Below, piece by piece: positions 9,218-17,688 of a DNA stretch of 64,000 bases (positions are counted from its first letter, which is position 1; each line of letters begins with the position of its first letter). The translations under genes were made by a program, and so were the position numbers. Source of the DNA: Streptomyces lydicus (lineage in GTDB: Bacteria; Actinomycetota; Actinomycetes; Streptomycetales; Streptomycetaceae); NCBI RefSeq assembly GCF_001729485.1, contig NZ_CP017157.1, forward strand, positions 6,262,001 through 6,326,000, in the 5' to 3' direction. The notes below the pieces were generated by a model, which was not told where the DNA came from, did no database searches, and saw only the letters and a list, made by a program, of their open reading frames with translations.

Positions 9218-10867
9218 TCACGCGGGTTTTCCGGGCTGCACCGGTTTCGCCGGCTGCGGGGCCGTCTGCGCCGGTTTTCCGGGCTGGAGGGGTTTGGTGG
9301 GCCGGACGGCCCCACCGGGCTGCGGCGGGGTCCCCGGCTTCTCGGCGGCGGCCTTCGGCTGCCATTCCGGGTGGCCCGGCATCGGGGGCGTCCGCGCACC
9401 GAAGAGCCATGCCTGGAAGAAGCCCGTGAGGTCCTGTCCGGAGGACTTGGAGGCGAGGGCCACGAAGTCCGCGGTGTCGGCCACGCCGTCGCGGTGGTGG
9501 GTCACCCACTCCCGTTCGAGCCGGTCGAAGGCCGTCGGGCCGATCTTCTGCCGCAGGGCGTACAGCACCAGCGCGCTGCCGTCGTAGACGACCGGCCGGA
9601 AGATGCTGATCTTCTGGCCGGGGCTGGGGGCCTTGGGGGCGGCGGGCGGTCCGCCCTCGGCACGCCAGCCGTCGGACTGCTCGTAGGCGTTCCGCATCCG
9701 GGCGTCGAGGGAGGCCCGGCGGTCGCCCTTCTCCTGCGCGTAGAGCGCCTCGTACCAGGTCGCGTGGGCCTCGTTGAGCCAGACGTCGGACCAGCGGCGG
9801 GGGCTGACGCTGTCGCCGAACCACTGGTGGGACAGCTCGTGCACCATCACCGACTCCACGTACCAGTCCGGCAGGTGCCCGCTGGTGAACATGGCCTTCT
9901 CGAAGAGCGAGAGGGTCTGCGTCTCCAGCTCGAAACCGGTCCGGGCGTTCGCGATCAGCACGCCGTACGCCTCGAAGGGGTACGGGCCGACCTTGCGCTC
10001 CATCCAGGCGATCTGCTCGGGGGTCTTGGCCAGCCATTTCGCCAGGGCACGGCGGTCCGCGGACGGCACGACGTCGCGGACCGGCAGACCGTGCGGCCCG
10101 TGCCGCAGCAGCACGCTGGACTTCCCGATGGAGATCTGTGCCAGCTCGGTGGCCATCGGGTGGGCGGTCCGGTACGTCCAGGTGCGGGTCGCGGCGCGCC
10201 GGCCCCCGCCCACGGGCAGCCCGTTGGCGACGGCGGTGAGCTGCTGGGGCGCGGTCAGGTGGAAGGTGAAGAACGCCTTGTCGGAAGGGTGGTCGTTGCA
10301 CGGGAAAACCCGGTGCGCGGCGTCCGCCTGGTTGGCCATCGCCAGCCCGTCGGCGGTACGGATCCACCCGCCGTCGCTCGCGCCCCGCGGGTCGCTGGTG
10401 TGCTGGACGGAGATCTTCAGTTCCTGCCCGCGGGAGACGTGGAACGACGGGGTGAGGACCAGATCCTCACCGTGCTGCTCGTACTTGGCGGGCAGCCCGC
10501 CGATGGTCGCCGCGCGCACGCTGCCGCGGGCGAAGTCGAGGTTGAGGTGGTCGAGCTCGGTGGTGGCGCGCGCGGTGATCACGGTCGTGACGTTCATCGG
10601 CCGGTCGTTGTGGCCGGAGTAGTCCAGCGTGACGTCGTAGGACGTGACGTCGTACCCGGTGTTGCCGAGGGTGGGGAAGAGCCGGTCGCCCAGACCCTGC
10701 GCGTCCAGGGGCTGCGGCGCGGCGACGCCGAGGGTCGCGACGGCGGCCAGCCCGAGGGCGGCGGCCCGTCGGCCGGGCCGCCTCCGCCGGCCGCTGGAGG
10801 CACGGCGGGGCAGGGCTGGGACGGGGCGATCGGCTTCAGGGGACGGGCGGCGCGAGGGAAGGGACAT
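9218..10867 (-). CDS. M1-family metallopeptidase, exported
   Basis: A 549-residue zinc aminopeptidase-like protein. The N-terminus has an Arg-rich segment (to ~34), a hydrophobic Ala/Leu stretch (~35-50) and a probable signal cleavage region, so it is likely secreted, perhaps by Tat or Sec. The M1 substrate-binding region contains F-E-L-E-T-Q-T near 312 in place of GAMEN. The zinc site is HELSH (343-347) with the distal ligand E366 in NEAHA. The last ~45 residues are a Pro/Lys/Gln-rich tail with repeated Q-P-G-K-P-A. The start is ATG 10867; its ribosome site is weak (GGTAG), so the true start could be slightly downstream. It lies between rshA and hflX on the same strand, 132 and 145 nt away. 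Confidence 0.87.
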   Translation of the reverse strand: MSLPSRRPSPEADRPVPALPRRASSGRRRRPGRRAAALGLAAVATLGVAAPQPLDAQGLGDRLFPTLGNTGYDVTSYDVTLDYSGHNDRPMNVTTVITARATTELDHLNLDFARGSVRAATIGGLPAKYEQHGEDLVLTPSFHVSRGQELKISVQHTSDPRGASDGGWIRTADGLAMANQADAAHRVFPCNDHPSDKAFFTFHLTAPQQLTAVANGLPVGGGRRAATRTWTYRTAHPMATELAQISIGKSSVLLRHGPHGLPVRDVVPSADRRALAKWLAKTPEQIAWMERKVGPYPFEAYGVLIANARTGFELETQTLSLFEKAMFTSGHLPDWYVESVMVHELSHQWFGDSVSPRRWSDVWLNEAHATWYEALYAQEKGDRRASLDARMRNAYEQSDGWRAEGGPPAAPKAPSPGQKISIFRPVVYDGSALVLYALRQKIGPTAFDRLEREWVTHHRDGVADTADFVALASKSSGQDLTGFFQAWLFGARTPPMPGHPEWQPKAAAEKPGTPPQPGGAVRPTKPLQPGKPAQTAPQPAKPVQPGKPA

Positions 10868-10999
10868 GAACTACGGCTACCAACGCGGCCACCCGCGCCG
10901 TGGGCGAGCCGCCAAACGGCACCCGAACGGGCGGCGGATCGTGCGTCCGTACCGGTGCGGGTTCCCGACGGGGCGTCACCTCGGGGGACGTGCCGCCGG

Positions 11000-13225
11000 T
11001 CAGGGGCGCACCGCGGCGGGCCGGCGGGTCCGGCCGGCCCGCAACACGTCGAAGACGCCGGGTACTTGGCGCATGGCGCGCATCAGGGACGGCAGGCCGG
11101 CGGCGTTCGGCAGATGCAGCGTGTACGTGTGGCGGACCCGCTGTTCGTGCGGGGGTTCGACGGCGGCCGACACCACGGCGGCGCCCTGGGAGGCGATCAC
11201 CTCGGTGAGGTCGGCCAGGAGGTGCGGCCGGCTGAACGCCTCGGCCAGGAGGGTGACCCGGCAGCCGTGGCCCGCCTGGCCTGCTCCCCGCCAGCGCACC
11301 CCCACGGGCTGGCGGCCGGTCGCCGCCATACGGGCCACGACGGGACACAGCGCACGGTGCACGGTGACCGTGCCGCCCCGTACGGCGAAGCCGGTCACGG
11401 AGTCCGGCGGGACCGGCGTGCAACAGCCGGCCAGCCGGACCGCGGCGCCGGGCAGGTCCGCCACCGCGAGCACCGAACCGGGGGTGACCGAGGCCACCGC
11501 CGAACGGCCCCGGTCGGGGTCCGGGGACGGGACCGGGCGGCCCACGGGAGGGACCACCACCGGCGGCTCACCGGCGCCCCCGGGGCGCCCGCCGGGGTCC
11601 CGGGGGCCGGCCAGCCAGCGGGCGATGGCGAGCCGGGCCGCGGGCGTACGGGCGTGTTCGAGCCATTCGGGCGAGGGGCCGGTGGCGCTGTCCGGGGCCA
11701 TCAGCAGCTGCAGGCTGTCGCCGTCGCGCAGGACGGTGGCGAGGGTCGCCAGCCGGCCGTTGACGCGGGCCCCGATGCAGCAGTGCGCCGCCTCGCCGTA
11801 CCGCTCGTAGGCCGCGTCCACGCAACTCGCGCCGGGCGGCAGCCCGAGGGCACCGCCGCCGGCCCCGGGCGGGCCCTCGGAGCCGTCGGAACCGTCCGGG
11901 GCGGCGACGGTGCAGAAGACCGTGATCTCCCGGTCCTGGGCGAGGTCGTCCCGCAGCGAGGTCCAGAACGTGTCCGGGTCGGGGGTGGTGCGCTGCCACT
12001 CCAGCAGCCGGGAGAGCCAACCGGGGCGGGTCGGGTCGGCCCGCTCGCCGTCGGGGGCGTCGGCGCCGTCCGTGGGGGTGTACGGGTTGCCCAGCGCGAT
12101 CACTCCGGCCTCGGCGACCCGGTGCATCTGGTGGGTGCGGATCAGCGTCTCGGCGATCTCCCCGGACTCGCCGGCGACGGCGGTGTGCAGCGACTGGTAG
12201 AGGTTGAACTTGGGGGCCGCGATGAAGTCCTTGAACTCGGAGACCACCGGGGTGAAGCAGGTGTGCAGCTCGCCGAGGACCGCGTAGCAGTCGGCGTCCT
12301 CCGCCACCAGGACCAGCAGCCTGCCCAGGTCGGAGCCGGTCAGCTCGCGGCGGGCGAGACGGACGCGGTGCACGGAGACGAAGTGCCGTGGCCGGACGAG
12401 GACTTCGGCGTCGATACGGGCCTCGGCCAGGACCGTGCGCATCCGCTCCGCGACCGCGGCGAGCGGATCGGGGCGGGTGGCGTACTCCAGGACCAGGGCG
12501 CGGGTCGTGGCGTACTCCTCCGGGTGCAGGATCGCGAAGACCAGGTCCTCCAGCTCGGCCTTGAGCGCCTGGACGCCGAGGCGTTCGGCGAGCGGGATCA
12601 GCACGTCGCGGGTCACCTTGGCGATCCGGGCCTGTTTCTCCGGCCGCATCACCCCGAGCGTGCGCATGTTGTGCAGCCGGTCGGCGAGCTTGATGGACAT
12701 CACCCGGACGTCGTTGCCGGTCGCCACCAGCATCTTGCGGAACGTCTCGGGCTCGGCGGCGGCGCCGTAGTCGACCTTCTCCAGCTTGGTGACGCCGTCG
12801 ACGAGATAGCTCACCTCGGCACCGAACAGGTCCCGCACCTGATCGAGCGTCACTTCCGTGTCCTCGACGGTGTCGTGGAGCAGCGAGGCCGTCAAGGTCG
12901 TGGTCTCCGCGCCCAGTTCCGCGAGGATCAGGGTCACCGCCAACGGGTGGGTGATGTACGGCTCGCCGCTCTTGCGCAGCTGCCCGCGGTGCGAGGACTC
13001 GGCGAGCAGATACGCCTTGGTGAGGATGTCCAGTTCGGCGTCGGGGTGGTGGTGACGGTGCACCTTCGCGACGTGTTCGAGGGCATGCGGGAGGCCGTCG
13101 CGCTGGGCCGGACCGAGCAGCGCGGCGCGCCCGATGCGGCGCAGCCCTCTGAGCTCCAGTCGGCGGCGGCCGCGCCTGCGGCCCGCTGCTTCAGGATTAC
13201 CAGGGTTAGTGGCCTCTGCGCTCAT
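11000..13225 (-). CDS. rshA: RelA/SpoT homologue RshA (HD hydrolase, synthetase-like, TGS, ACT)
   Basis: A 741-residue long-form RSH protein that would turn over (p)ppGpp. Domains in order: an HD hydrolase domain with HDTVED (H117-D118) and N-D-V-R-V-M-S-I-K-L-A-D-R-L-H-N (~171-186); a synthetase-like domain (~225-380) with Y-Q-S-L-H-T-A-V at 343-350; a TGS domain near 470-540; and a C-terminal ACT domain (~660-735). The hydrolase motifs are intact. Several synthetase positions look diverged: the usual Y/F-D-L/V-R-A-V-R-I strand reads S-D-L-G-R-L-L-V-L-V, and E-x-Q-I-R-T reads E-T-L-I-R-T. The start is ATG 13225 with GGAGG 5 nt upstream; an ATG at 13309 is also in frame but lacks a site. It sits beside dapF as I recall for S. 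coelicolor rshA, which is distinct from relA. Confidence 0.9.
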   Translation of the reverse strand: MSAEATNPGNPEAAGRRRGRRRLELRGLRRIGRAALLGPAQRDGLPHALEHVAKVHRHHHPDAELDILTKAYLLAESSHRGQLRKSGEPYITHPLAVTLILAELGAETTTLTASLLHDTVEDTEVTLDQVRDLFGAEVSYLVDGVTKLEKVDYGAAAEPETFRKMLVATGNDVRVMSIKLADRLHNMRTLGVMRPEKQARIAKVTRDVLIPLAERLGVQALKAELEDLVFAILHPEEYATTRALVLEYATRPDPLAAVAERMRTVLAEARIDAEVLVRPRHFVSVHRVRLARRELTGSDLGRLLVLVAEDADCYAVLGELHTCFTPVVSEFKDFIAAPKFNLYQSLHTAVAGESGEIAETLIRTHQMHRVAEAGVIALGNPYTPTDGADAPDGERADPTRPGWLSRLLEWQRTTPDPDTFWTSLRDDLAQDREITVFCTVAAPDGSDGSEGPPGAGGGALGLPPGASCVDAAYERYGEAAHCCIGARVNGRLATLATVLRDGDSLQLLMAPDSATGPSPEWLEHARTPAARLAIARWLAGPRDPGGRPGGAGEPPVVVPPVGRPVPSPDPDRGRSAVASVTPGSVLAVADLPGAAVRLAGCCTPVPPDSVTGFAVRGGTVTVHRALCPVVARMAATGRQPVGVRWRGAGQAGHGCRVTLLAEAFSRPHLLADLTEVIASQGAAVVSAAVEPPHEQRVRHTYTLHLPNAAGLPSLMRAMRQVPGVFDVLRAGRTRRPAAVRP

Positions 13226-13377
13226 GGGCACCTCCGGCAGCGTCGACCGGCGGTGGGACGCGCCAGTTCGGACGTCCGGGCCGGTGCTTGATGCTATCGA
13301 GCCCATCACGCAGCGCTGTCCAGCTCTCGCTCAGAGTGACCCGGATCACCCGTTCGAGCGAATCTTTTGGCCGGAAC

Positions 13378-13393
13378 CCCCGTTTTCACGGGG
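13378..13393 (-). terminator. small hairpin downstream of dapF
   Basis: CCCCGT, a TTTC loop and ACGGGG, about 30 nt past the dapF stop and upstream of rshA. The 6-bp stem is short, so it may only attenuate transcription. Confidence 0.35.
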
Positions 13394-13422
13394 CTGACCG
13401 GAGCGGATCCGGCCGGGTCCCG

Positions 13423-14298
13423 TCAGGCGAGCGCGGCGGACAGCCAGGCGGGGTCGAAGGTGCCTTCGGCGACGATCTCGGCCGGGCCGGTCATCTCGAC
13501 GGTGCCGTCGGGCAGCTCGGTGATCGACAGGCTGCCGCCGAGCACATCGACCGTGTACGTGGCGGGCGTACCGGTCCGTGCCGGGTCCACGCCGTCCCGG
13601 CGCGCGGTGGCGACCGCGACCGCGCAGGCGCCGGTGCCGCAGGAGCGCGTTTCGCCCGAGCCGCGCTCGTGCACCCGCATCGCCACGTGGCGCGGTCCGC
13701 GGTCGACGACGAACTCGATGTTCACGCCGTCGGGATAAACCGCCGCTGGGCTGAACGGCGGTACGGCCCGCAGCTCACCGGCGTGGGCCAGGTCCTCGAC
13801 GAACGCGACGGCGTGCGGATTGCCCATGTTCACGTTGCGGGCCGGCCAGCTACGGCCGTCGAGCGTGACCACGACGCCCTCCTCGGGGAGCGCCGCGCGG
13901 CCCATCGACACCGTGACGTCGCCGGACTTGGCGACGTGGACGCGGCGTACGCCGGCGCGGGTGGCGACGGCGAGGTCGCCGGCCTCGACCAGCCCGGCGT
14001 GCAGCAGGTAGCGCGCGAAGACCCGGACGCCGTTGCCGCACATCTCGGCGATCGAGCCGTCGCCGTTGCGGTAGTCCATGAACCACTCGGCCTCGTCGGC
14101 CTGGGCGCGCACCTCCGGGTGCGCGGCGGAACGCACGACGTGCAGCAGCCCGTCGCCGCCGAGCCCGGCCCGCCGGTCACAGATCCTGGCGACCGCGGTC
14201 GCGGACAGGTCGAGACGACCGTCCGGGTCCGGGACGATCACGAAGTCGTTCTCGGTGCCGTGGCCCTTGAGGAAGGCGATGCGCTCGGTGCTGGTCAC
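13423..14298 (-). CDS. dapF: diaminopimelate epimerase DapF
   Basis: A 291-residue epimerase that interconverts LL- and meso-diaminopimelate for peptidoglycan and lysine synthesis. (Streptomyces walls contain LL-DAP.) The two catalytic cysteines are seen: C87 in MCGNGVR and C220 in SCGTGAC. The substrate motifs G-T-E-N-D-F and N-V-N-M-G-N-P-H also occur. Start is GTG 14298 with AAGG directly ahead, weak but the only start that gives the family N-terminus (R-I-A-F-L-K-G-H-G-T). An ATG just upstream is out of frame. The gene is in the conserved miaA - membrane protein - dapF - rshA order, all on the minus strand. Confidence 0.95.
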   Translation of the reverse strand: MTSTERIAFLKGHGTENDFVIVPDPDGRLDLSATAVARICDRRAGLGGDGLLHVVRSAAHPEVRAQADEAEWFMDYRNGDGSIAEMCGNGVRVFARYLLHAGLVEAGDLAVATRAGVRRVHVAKSGDVTVSMGRAALPEEGVVVTLDGRSWPARNVNMGNPHAVAFVEDLAHAGELRAVPPFSPAAVYPDGVNIEFVVDRGPRHVAMRVHERGSGETRSCGTGACAVAVATARRDGVDPARTGTPATYTVDVLGGSLSITELPDGTVEMTGPAEIVAEGTFDPAWLSAALA

Positions 14299-14606
14299 CC
14301 TTGCATCGTACGGGGAGCGCGGGCGTGACGCGGGGACAGGGCCGAGCCTGTGGACAAGACCGGTCACGAGCACCGGGGCCCACTATCGGGGCCCGCCTCG
14401 GACCCGGACCTGGGCCGGGCTCGGGGGTGCGCTCATGTAGGCCAGGGATGTGCGCTCATGTACCCGCCCACCCCCCGAAGGGGGGTGGGCGGCGGGGAAA
14501 AATACGGAAGGGGAAAGCGGAAGGGAAAAAAGCCGGAGCGGAAGGGGAAAGCCGGAAGGGAAAAGGGACGCTCCCGAACGGGCCTCAGCGCGCCCCGGGC
14601 CCGTCC
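14299..14606. other. intergenic region between dapF and a membrane-protein gene, with hairpin and purine tract
   Basis: A 308-bp gap without a convincing gene. It holds two copies of TGCGCTCATGTA (near 14428 and 14451), a strong inverted repeat at 14464-14492 and an unusual purine-only tract (14493-14568) built from loosely repeated GGAAGGGGAAA-like units. The dapF promoter should also lie here, but I cannot pick a clear -35/-10 pair. Confidence 0.6.
14464..14492 (-). terminator. UUCG-loop hairpin downstream of the 14607-15173 gene
   Basis: A perfect 13-bp stem (CCGCCCACCCCCC and complement). Read in the minus-strand transcript, the loop is C-UUCG-G, the very stable tetraloop. It lies 115 nt past the membrane-protein stop. 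No U tract follows. Confidence 0.6.
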
Positions 14607-15173
14607 TCAGCGGAGGCGCGCCACCCGCCAGATGGCGAGGGCGGCGGGGACGGCGACCACCAGGGCGTACACGAGGACCACGCGCCAGCCGGCGCGGCGG
14701 CCGGAACCGCGGGCCGGGAGGCCGGGCCAGGTGTGGCCGACGCGGCGGGCGGCCATCATGCCCCAGCCGGCGGCGCAGCAGCACAGCAGCAGGCCGAGCA
14801 TGGCGATCACCGCGCCCCCGTCGCCGCCGAACTCGAAGGCGAGGGGGAAGGCGAACATCAGCGAGCCGACGGCGGCGAGGCCGACGATCGGCGCGAGTTG
14901 CCACAGCCTCAGCCGGCGCGGCGGGCGCAGCTCCCGGAAGGACTCGCCGCCCTCACCGGGCCCGTCGGGGCCGACGGTGCCGTCGGTCACGGCGTCGGGT
15001 GCGTCGGAGTCGTCCAGGGTGTCCGGCGCGGTGAGCGGTCCCGAGCCGGGACGGACCGCGCCGGTGCCGGGCAGGCCGTCCTGGGTGTCCGGGCCGTCGT
15101 CGGACAGCGGTGCCGTGTCAGCGCCGTTGTCCGGCCGCTGGGCTCTGTTGCGAGGGCCGGCCTCCATTGCCAC
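14607..15173 (-). CDS. conserved two- to three-segment membrane protein of unknown function
   Basis: A 188-residue protein. Residues 1-80 are acidic and Gly/Pro/Asp-rich, with no hydrophobic segment. Hydrophobic helices follow at about 93-112 (W-Q-L-A-P-I-V-G-L-A-A-V-G), 118-140 (with L-L-L-C-C-C-A-A-G-W) and 165-182 (V-V-L-V-Y-A-L-V-V). I recognise no family. Its constant place between dapF and miaA in streptomycetes argues for a real gene. Two starts compete. GTG 15173 is 4 nt after GGGAGG; ATG 15167 is 10 nt after it. I use the first. It has no obvious link to tRNA modification or lysine synthesis beyond position. Confidence 0.75.
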   Translation of the reverse strand: MAMEAGPRNRAQRPDNGADTAPLSDDGPDTQDGLPGTGAVRPGSGPLTAPDTLDDSDAPDAVTDGTVGPDGPGEGGESFRELRPPRRLRLWQLAPIVGLAAVGSLMFAFPLAFEFGGDGGAVIAMLGLLLCCCAAGWGMMAARRVGHTWPGLPARGSGRRAGWRVVLVYALVVAVPAALAIWRVARLR

Positions 15174-15275
15174 GCGCCCTCCCCACTGCAGACTGCACGC
15201 CTCGATCGAAGGTCGATGATGACACGCTCTCAGCGGCCCTGATGACGGCCGGAGCGTCCCGATGCCATGACGTGA

Positions 15276-16214
15276 TCAGGCTGTGACCGCTCGTTCGAGC
15301 AACGCCAGCGCCTGCCCGGGAAGTTCCGCCCGCCGGTCGGCCGCACCGCTGAGCCAGTGGACCCGCGGATCCCGGCGGAACCACGAATCCTGACGGCGCG
15401 CGAAGCGCTTGGTGGCGCGTACCGTCTCGTCGCGCGCCTCCTGTTCGGTGCACTCCCCCGCCAGCTGGGCGAGCACCTGCTGGTAGCCGAGCGCCCGGGA
15501 GGCCGTACGGCCCTCGCGGAGCCCCTGGACCTCCAGGCGACGCACCTCGTCGACCAGGCCCGCCTCCCACATCCGGTCCACCCGCTGCGCGATCCGCTCG
15601 TCGAGCTCGGGGCGCTCGACGTCGACGCCGATCTGCAGGGTGTCGTAGACCGCCTCGTGGCCGGGGAGGTTGGCGGTGAAGGGGCGGCCGGTGATCTCGA
15701 TGACCTCCAGGGCGCGCACGATACGACGGCCGTTGCCGGTCAGGATCGCGCGGGCCGCCTCGGGGTCGGCGGCGGCCAGCCGGGCGTGCAGCGCGCCGCT
15801 GCCGTGTTCCGCCAGCTCGGCCTCCAGGCGGGCACGCACCTCCGGGTCGGTGCCGGGGAAGTCGAGGGCGTCGATGGCACCGCGCACGTACAGGCCGGAG
15901 CCGCCGACCAGGACCGGGGTGCGGCCCTCGGCGAGCAGCCGGTCGATCTCGGCACGGGCCAGCTGCTGGTATTCGGCGACGCTGGCGGCGCGGGTCACGT
16001 CCCAGATGTCGAGCAGGCGGTGCGGTACGCCCTGCTGTTCCTCGGGGGTGAGCTTGGCCGTGCCGATGTCCATGCCTCTGTAGAGCTGCATGGAGTCGGC
16101 GTTGATGACCTCGCCGCCCAGGTGCTGTGCGAGCGCGACGCCCAGATCGGACTTTCCGGCCGCGGTGGGGCCGACGACGGCGATGACCCGCGGAGCGGGA
16201 ACAGCGGTGTTCAC
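15276..16214 (-). CDS. miaA: tRNA dimethylallyltransferase MiaA
   Basis: A 312-residue prenyltransferase that adds a dimethylallyl group to A37 of UNN-reading tRNAs. Motifs: the P-loop GPTAAGKS (15-22), I-N-A-D-S-M-Q-L-Y-R-G-M-D-I-G-T-A-K (38-54), G-G-S-G-L-Y (104-109) and the C-terminal A-S-R-A-L-G-Y-Q-Q and R-A-T-K-R-F-A-R-R-Q-x-S-W-F-R. The start is GTG 16214; the ribosome site is weak (GACGGG). Its product is the substrate of MiaB, encoded a few kb to the right, so the two genes complete the ms2i6A pathway. Length and motifs are normal for the family. Confidence 0.96.
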   Translation of the reverse strand: MNTAVPAPRVIAVVGPTAAGKSDLGVALAQHLGGEVINADSMQLYRGMDIGTAKLTPEEQQGVPHRLLDIWDVTRAASVAEYQQLARAEIDRLLAEGRTPVLVGGSGLYVRGAIDALDFPGTDPEVRARLEAELAEHGSGALHARLAAADPEAARAILTGNGRRIVRALEVIEITGRPFTANLPGHEAVYDTLQIGVDVERPELDERIAQRVDRMWEAGLVDEVRRLEVQGLREGRTASRALGYQQVLAQLAGECTEQEARDETVRATKRFARRQDSWFRRDPRVHWLSGAADRRAELPGQALALLERAVTA

Positions 16215-16396
16215 CCCGTCAGTCTCGCAAACATCACGCGCCCATCTCGAACGAGCGACGTGACGGGCTACCGATGGGGTCGTTGCCTGTTGCGAGGTCC
16301 CGAGAGAGCCGGTGCATCACCGGCGCCCGTGGGCGGCGCACCGGTCCGCTCCGGGCGGCCTGGGATTTCGCCCACATGAAGAGCGTAGGAGCAGTT

Positions 16397-16807
16397 ATGG
16401 GCGTGTTTTCGCGGTTTCGTCGCCGTAAGGACGAAGCGTCGACAGAGGAGAGTGCCGCTGCGACGGTGACGGCCGAGGCGGAGGAGCCGGCGGAGTCGGC
16501 CGCTTCGGCGGACGCCGGGAGTGCCGAGCAGGCCGAGGACGCCGATACGGCTGAGAAGGGCGGGACGGCGCCGGAGAGTGGCACGGTCCAGGAGGACGGT
16601 GCTCCCGCCGCCTCGGAAGAGGGCGAGAACGCAGCGCCCGAGGCGTCCGATGACGCGCCCGCGGATGCCACCGCCGAGCCGGCCGCGGAGGGCGCCGACG
16701 GCGCGCCGCGCGCGGAACAGTCCCCCGCGGAGAGCGCCGGTATCCCCCGGCAGCAGTCGGTGCAGGCCGCGGCGGACAGCGAGTCCGGCGAGGGCGCGCG
16801 CCAGTAA
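16397..16807 (+). CDS. small acidic, probably disordered protein with basic N-terminus
   Basis: A 136-residue protein starting M-G-V-F-S-R-F-R-R-R-K-D. After this short basic, aromatic head almost everything is Ala, Glu, Asp, Gly, Ser and Pro, without predicted helices, Cys or Trp. It ends S-G-E-G-A-R-Q. The start is ATG 16397 with TAGGAG 6 nt upstream, which makes translation credible. I do not recognise a characterised family. Similar proteins in streptomycetes sometimes carry the uninformative label gliding motility protein. The basic head plus acidic tail could bind membrane or nucleic acid and then a cationic partner; this is speculation. It is transcribed divergently from miaA and ends at a strong hairpin. 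Confidence 0.7.
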   Translation: MGVFSRFRRRKDEASTEESAAATVTAEAEEPAESAASADAGSAEQAEDADTAEKGGTAPESGTVQEDGAPAASEEGENAAPEASDDAPADATAEPAAEGADGAPRAEQSPAESAGIPRQQSVQAAADSESGEGARQ

Positions 16808-16835
16808 GTACGGCGCACCGTGCAGGAGTGGCGAT

Positions 16836-16864
16836 CGGCCGCGGGGTGGCGCACCCCGCGGCCG
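16836..16864. terminator. bidirectional terminator between convergent genes
   Basis: A perfect 13-bp stem, CGGCCGCGGGGTG with CACCCCGCGGCCG, and a 3-nt loop. It lies 28 nt after the acidic-protein stop and 37 nt after the stop of the convergent LigB-fold gene. Confidence 0.7.
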
Positions 16865-16901
16865 CTGCCGCGTCCGGGCGCCGCGGCGGCTCCGACGGGC
16901 C

Positions 16902-17612
16902 CTAGGACCAGGTGGCCACGAAGTAGCCCACGCCGTACGGGGCCTCGTCGCGCAGCAGCCGGCCGGCCAGGCCCGCGTCCTCGGCGGCGCCGGTCAGGAC
17001 CTGCCAGCAGGCCCGTCCGGACGCCTGGAGGTCGGCCGCCAGGGTCGCGTCGAGCGCGCGCAGCGCGGGGAGGTCGGCGGCGCCCAGGGCGCGGGCGGCC
17101 GCGGCGTCGAAGCCCTCGGCCCGTTCGTCGAAGTAGCCGGGGGCCTTGACCGTCCGGCAGGCGCTTCCGTCGCCCATCACCAGCAGGGCCACCCGCGGCG
17201 CGGACGCGGCCAGCTCCCGGCCGAGCGGCAGGCACCGCTCAAGGGGCAGCGGCTGCGCCACGCCCAGCCCCTCCACCGGAGCGTCGTCCCAGTCCGCGCG
17301 GGACAGCAGCCAGGCGCCGACGGCCAGCGAGGGAGGCAGCTCGCGCTCGGGCGTCTCCTCGGCCGCGCCCAGGGACACGTCGAGGTCCACGCCGAAGCCG
17401 CGGAACGAGCCGGGGGCGCCCTGCGGGTGCGGGCCCTGGCCGGCCCGTTCGGCCGGGCCGATGACGACCAGCCGGTCCGGGCGGGCCGCGGCGAGCACGC
17501 CGATCGCGTCCAGGCAGGCGGCGCGCACCCCGTCCAGCTCGGGTGCGGCGCCGGCGGCCACCTCCGGTACGAGCAGGGGCGGGCAGGGGCAGAGGGCGGC
17601 GGCTACGAGCAT
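16902..17612 (-). CDS. LigB-fold (class III extradiol dioxygenase subunit B-like) protein, apparently without the metal site
   Basis: A 236-residue protein with the LigB/MEMO fold signature. The N-terminus L-C-P-C-P-P-L-L-V-P-E-V aligns with the family's P-H-P-P-L-L-V-P-E. Here the usual metal-ligand His is C10. V-V-I-G-P-A near 47 and L-L-V-M-G-D-G-S-A-C-R near 150 match V-x-G-S-G-D-x-S-H, again with the His gone. Enzymatic dioxygenase activity is therefore doubtful. The start is ATG 17612; it has only a weak ribosome site. It lies immediately downstream of miaB on the same strand (77 nt), suggesting co-transcription and perhaps a tRNA- or redox-related role, but nothing direct shows this. 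Confidence 0.78.
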   Translation of the reverse strand: MLVAAALCPCPPLLVPEVAAGAAPELDGVRAACLDAIGVLAAARPDRLVVIGPAERAGQGPHPQGAPGSFRGFGVDLDVSLGAAEETPERELPPSLAVGAWLLSRADWDDAPVEGLGVAQPLPLERCLPLGRELAASAPRVALLVMGDGSACRTVKAPGYFDERAEGFDAAAARALGAADLPALRALDATLAADLQASGRACWQVLTGAAEDAGLAGRLLRDEAPYGVGYFVATWS

Positions 17613-17688
17613 GCCACGCAGCGTAACGCCCCTGGTCCGTTCCCCTGCCACGGGTGCGGTGGCGACCGCTGGTCGGTCGCCGCCGGGG

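Noticed and set aside
16397-16807. Annotation of the acidic protein as a gliding motility protein
   Set aside because: No motif supports motility; the label seems to be inherited database noise, so it is described as unknown.
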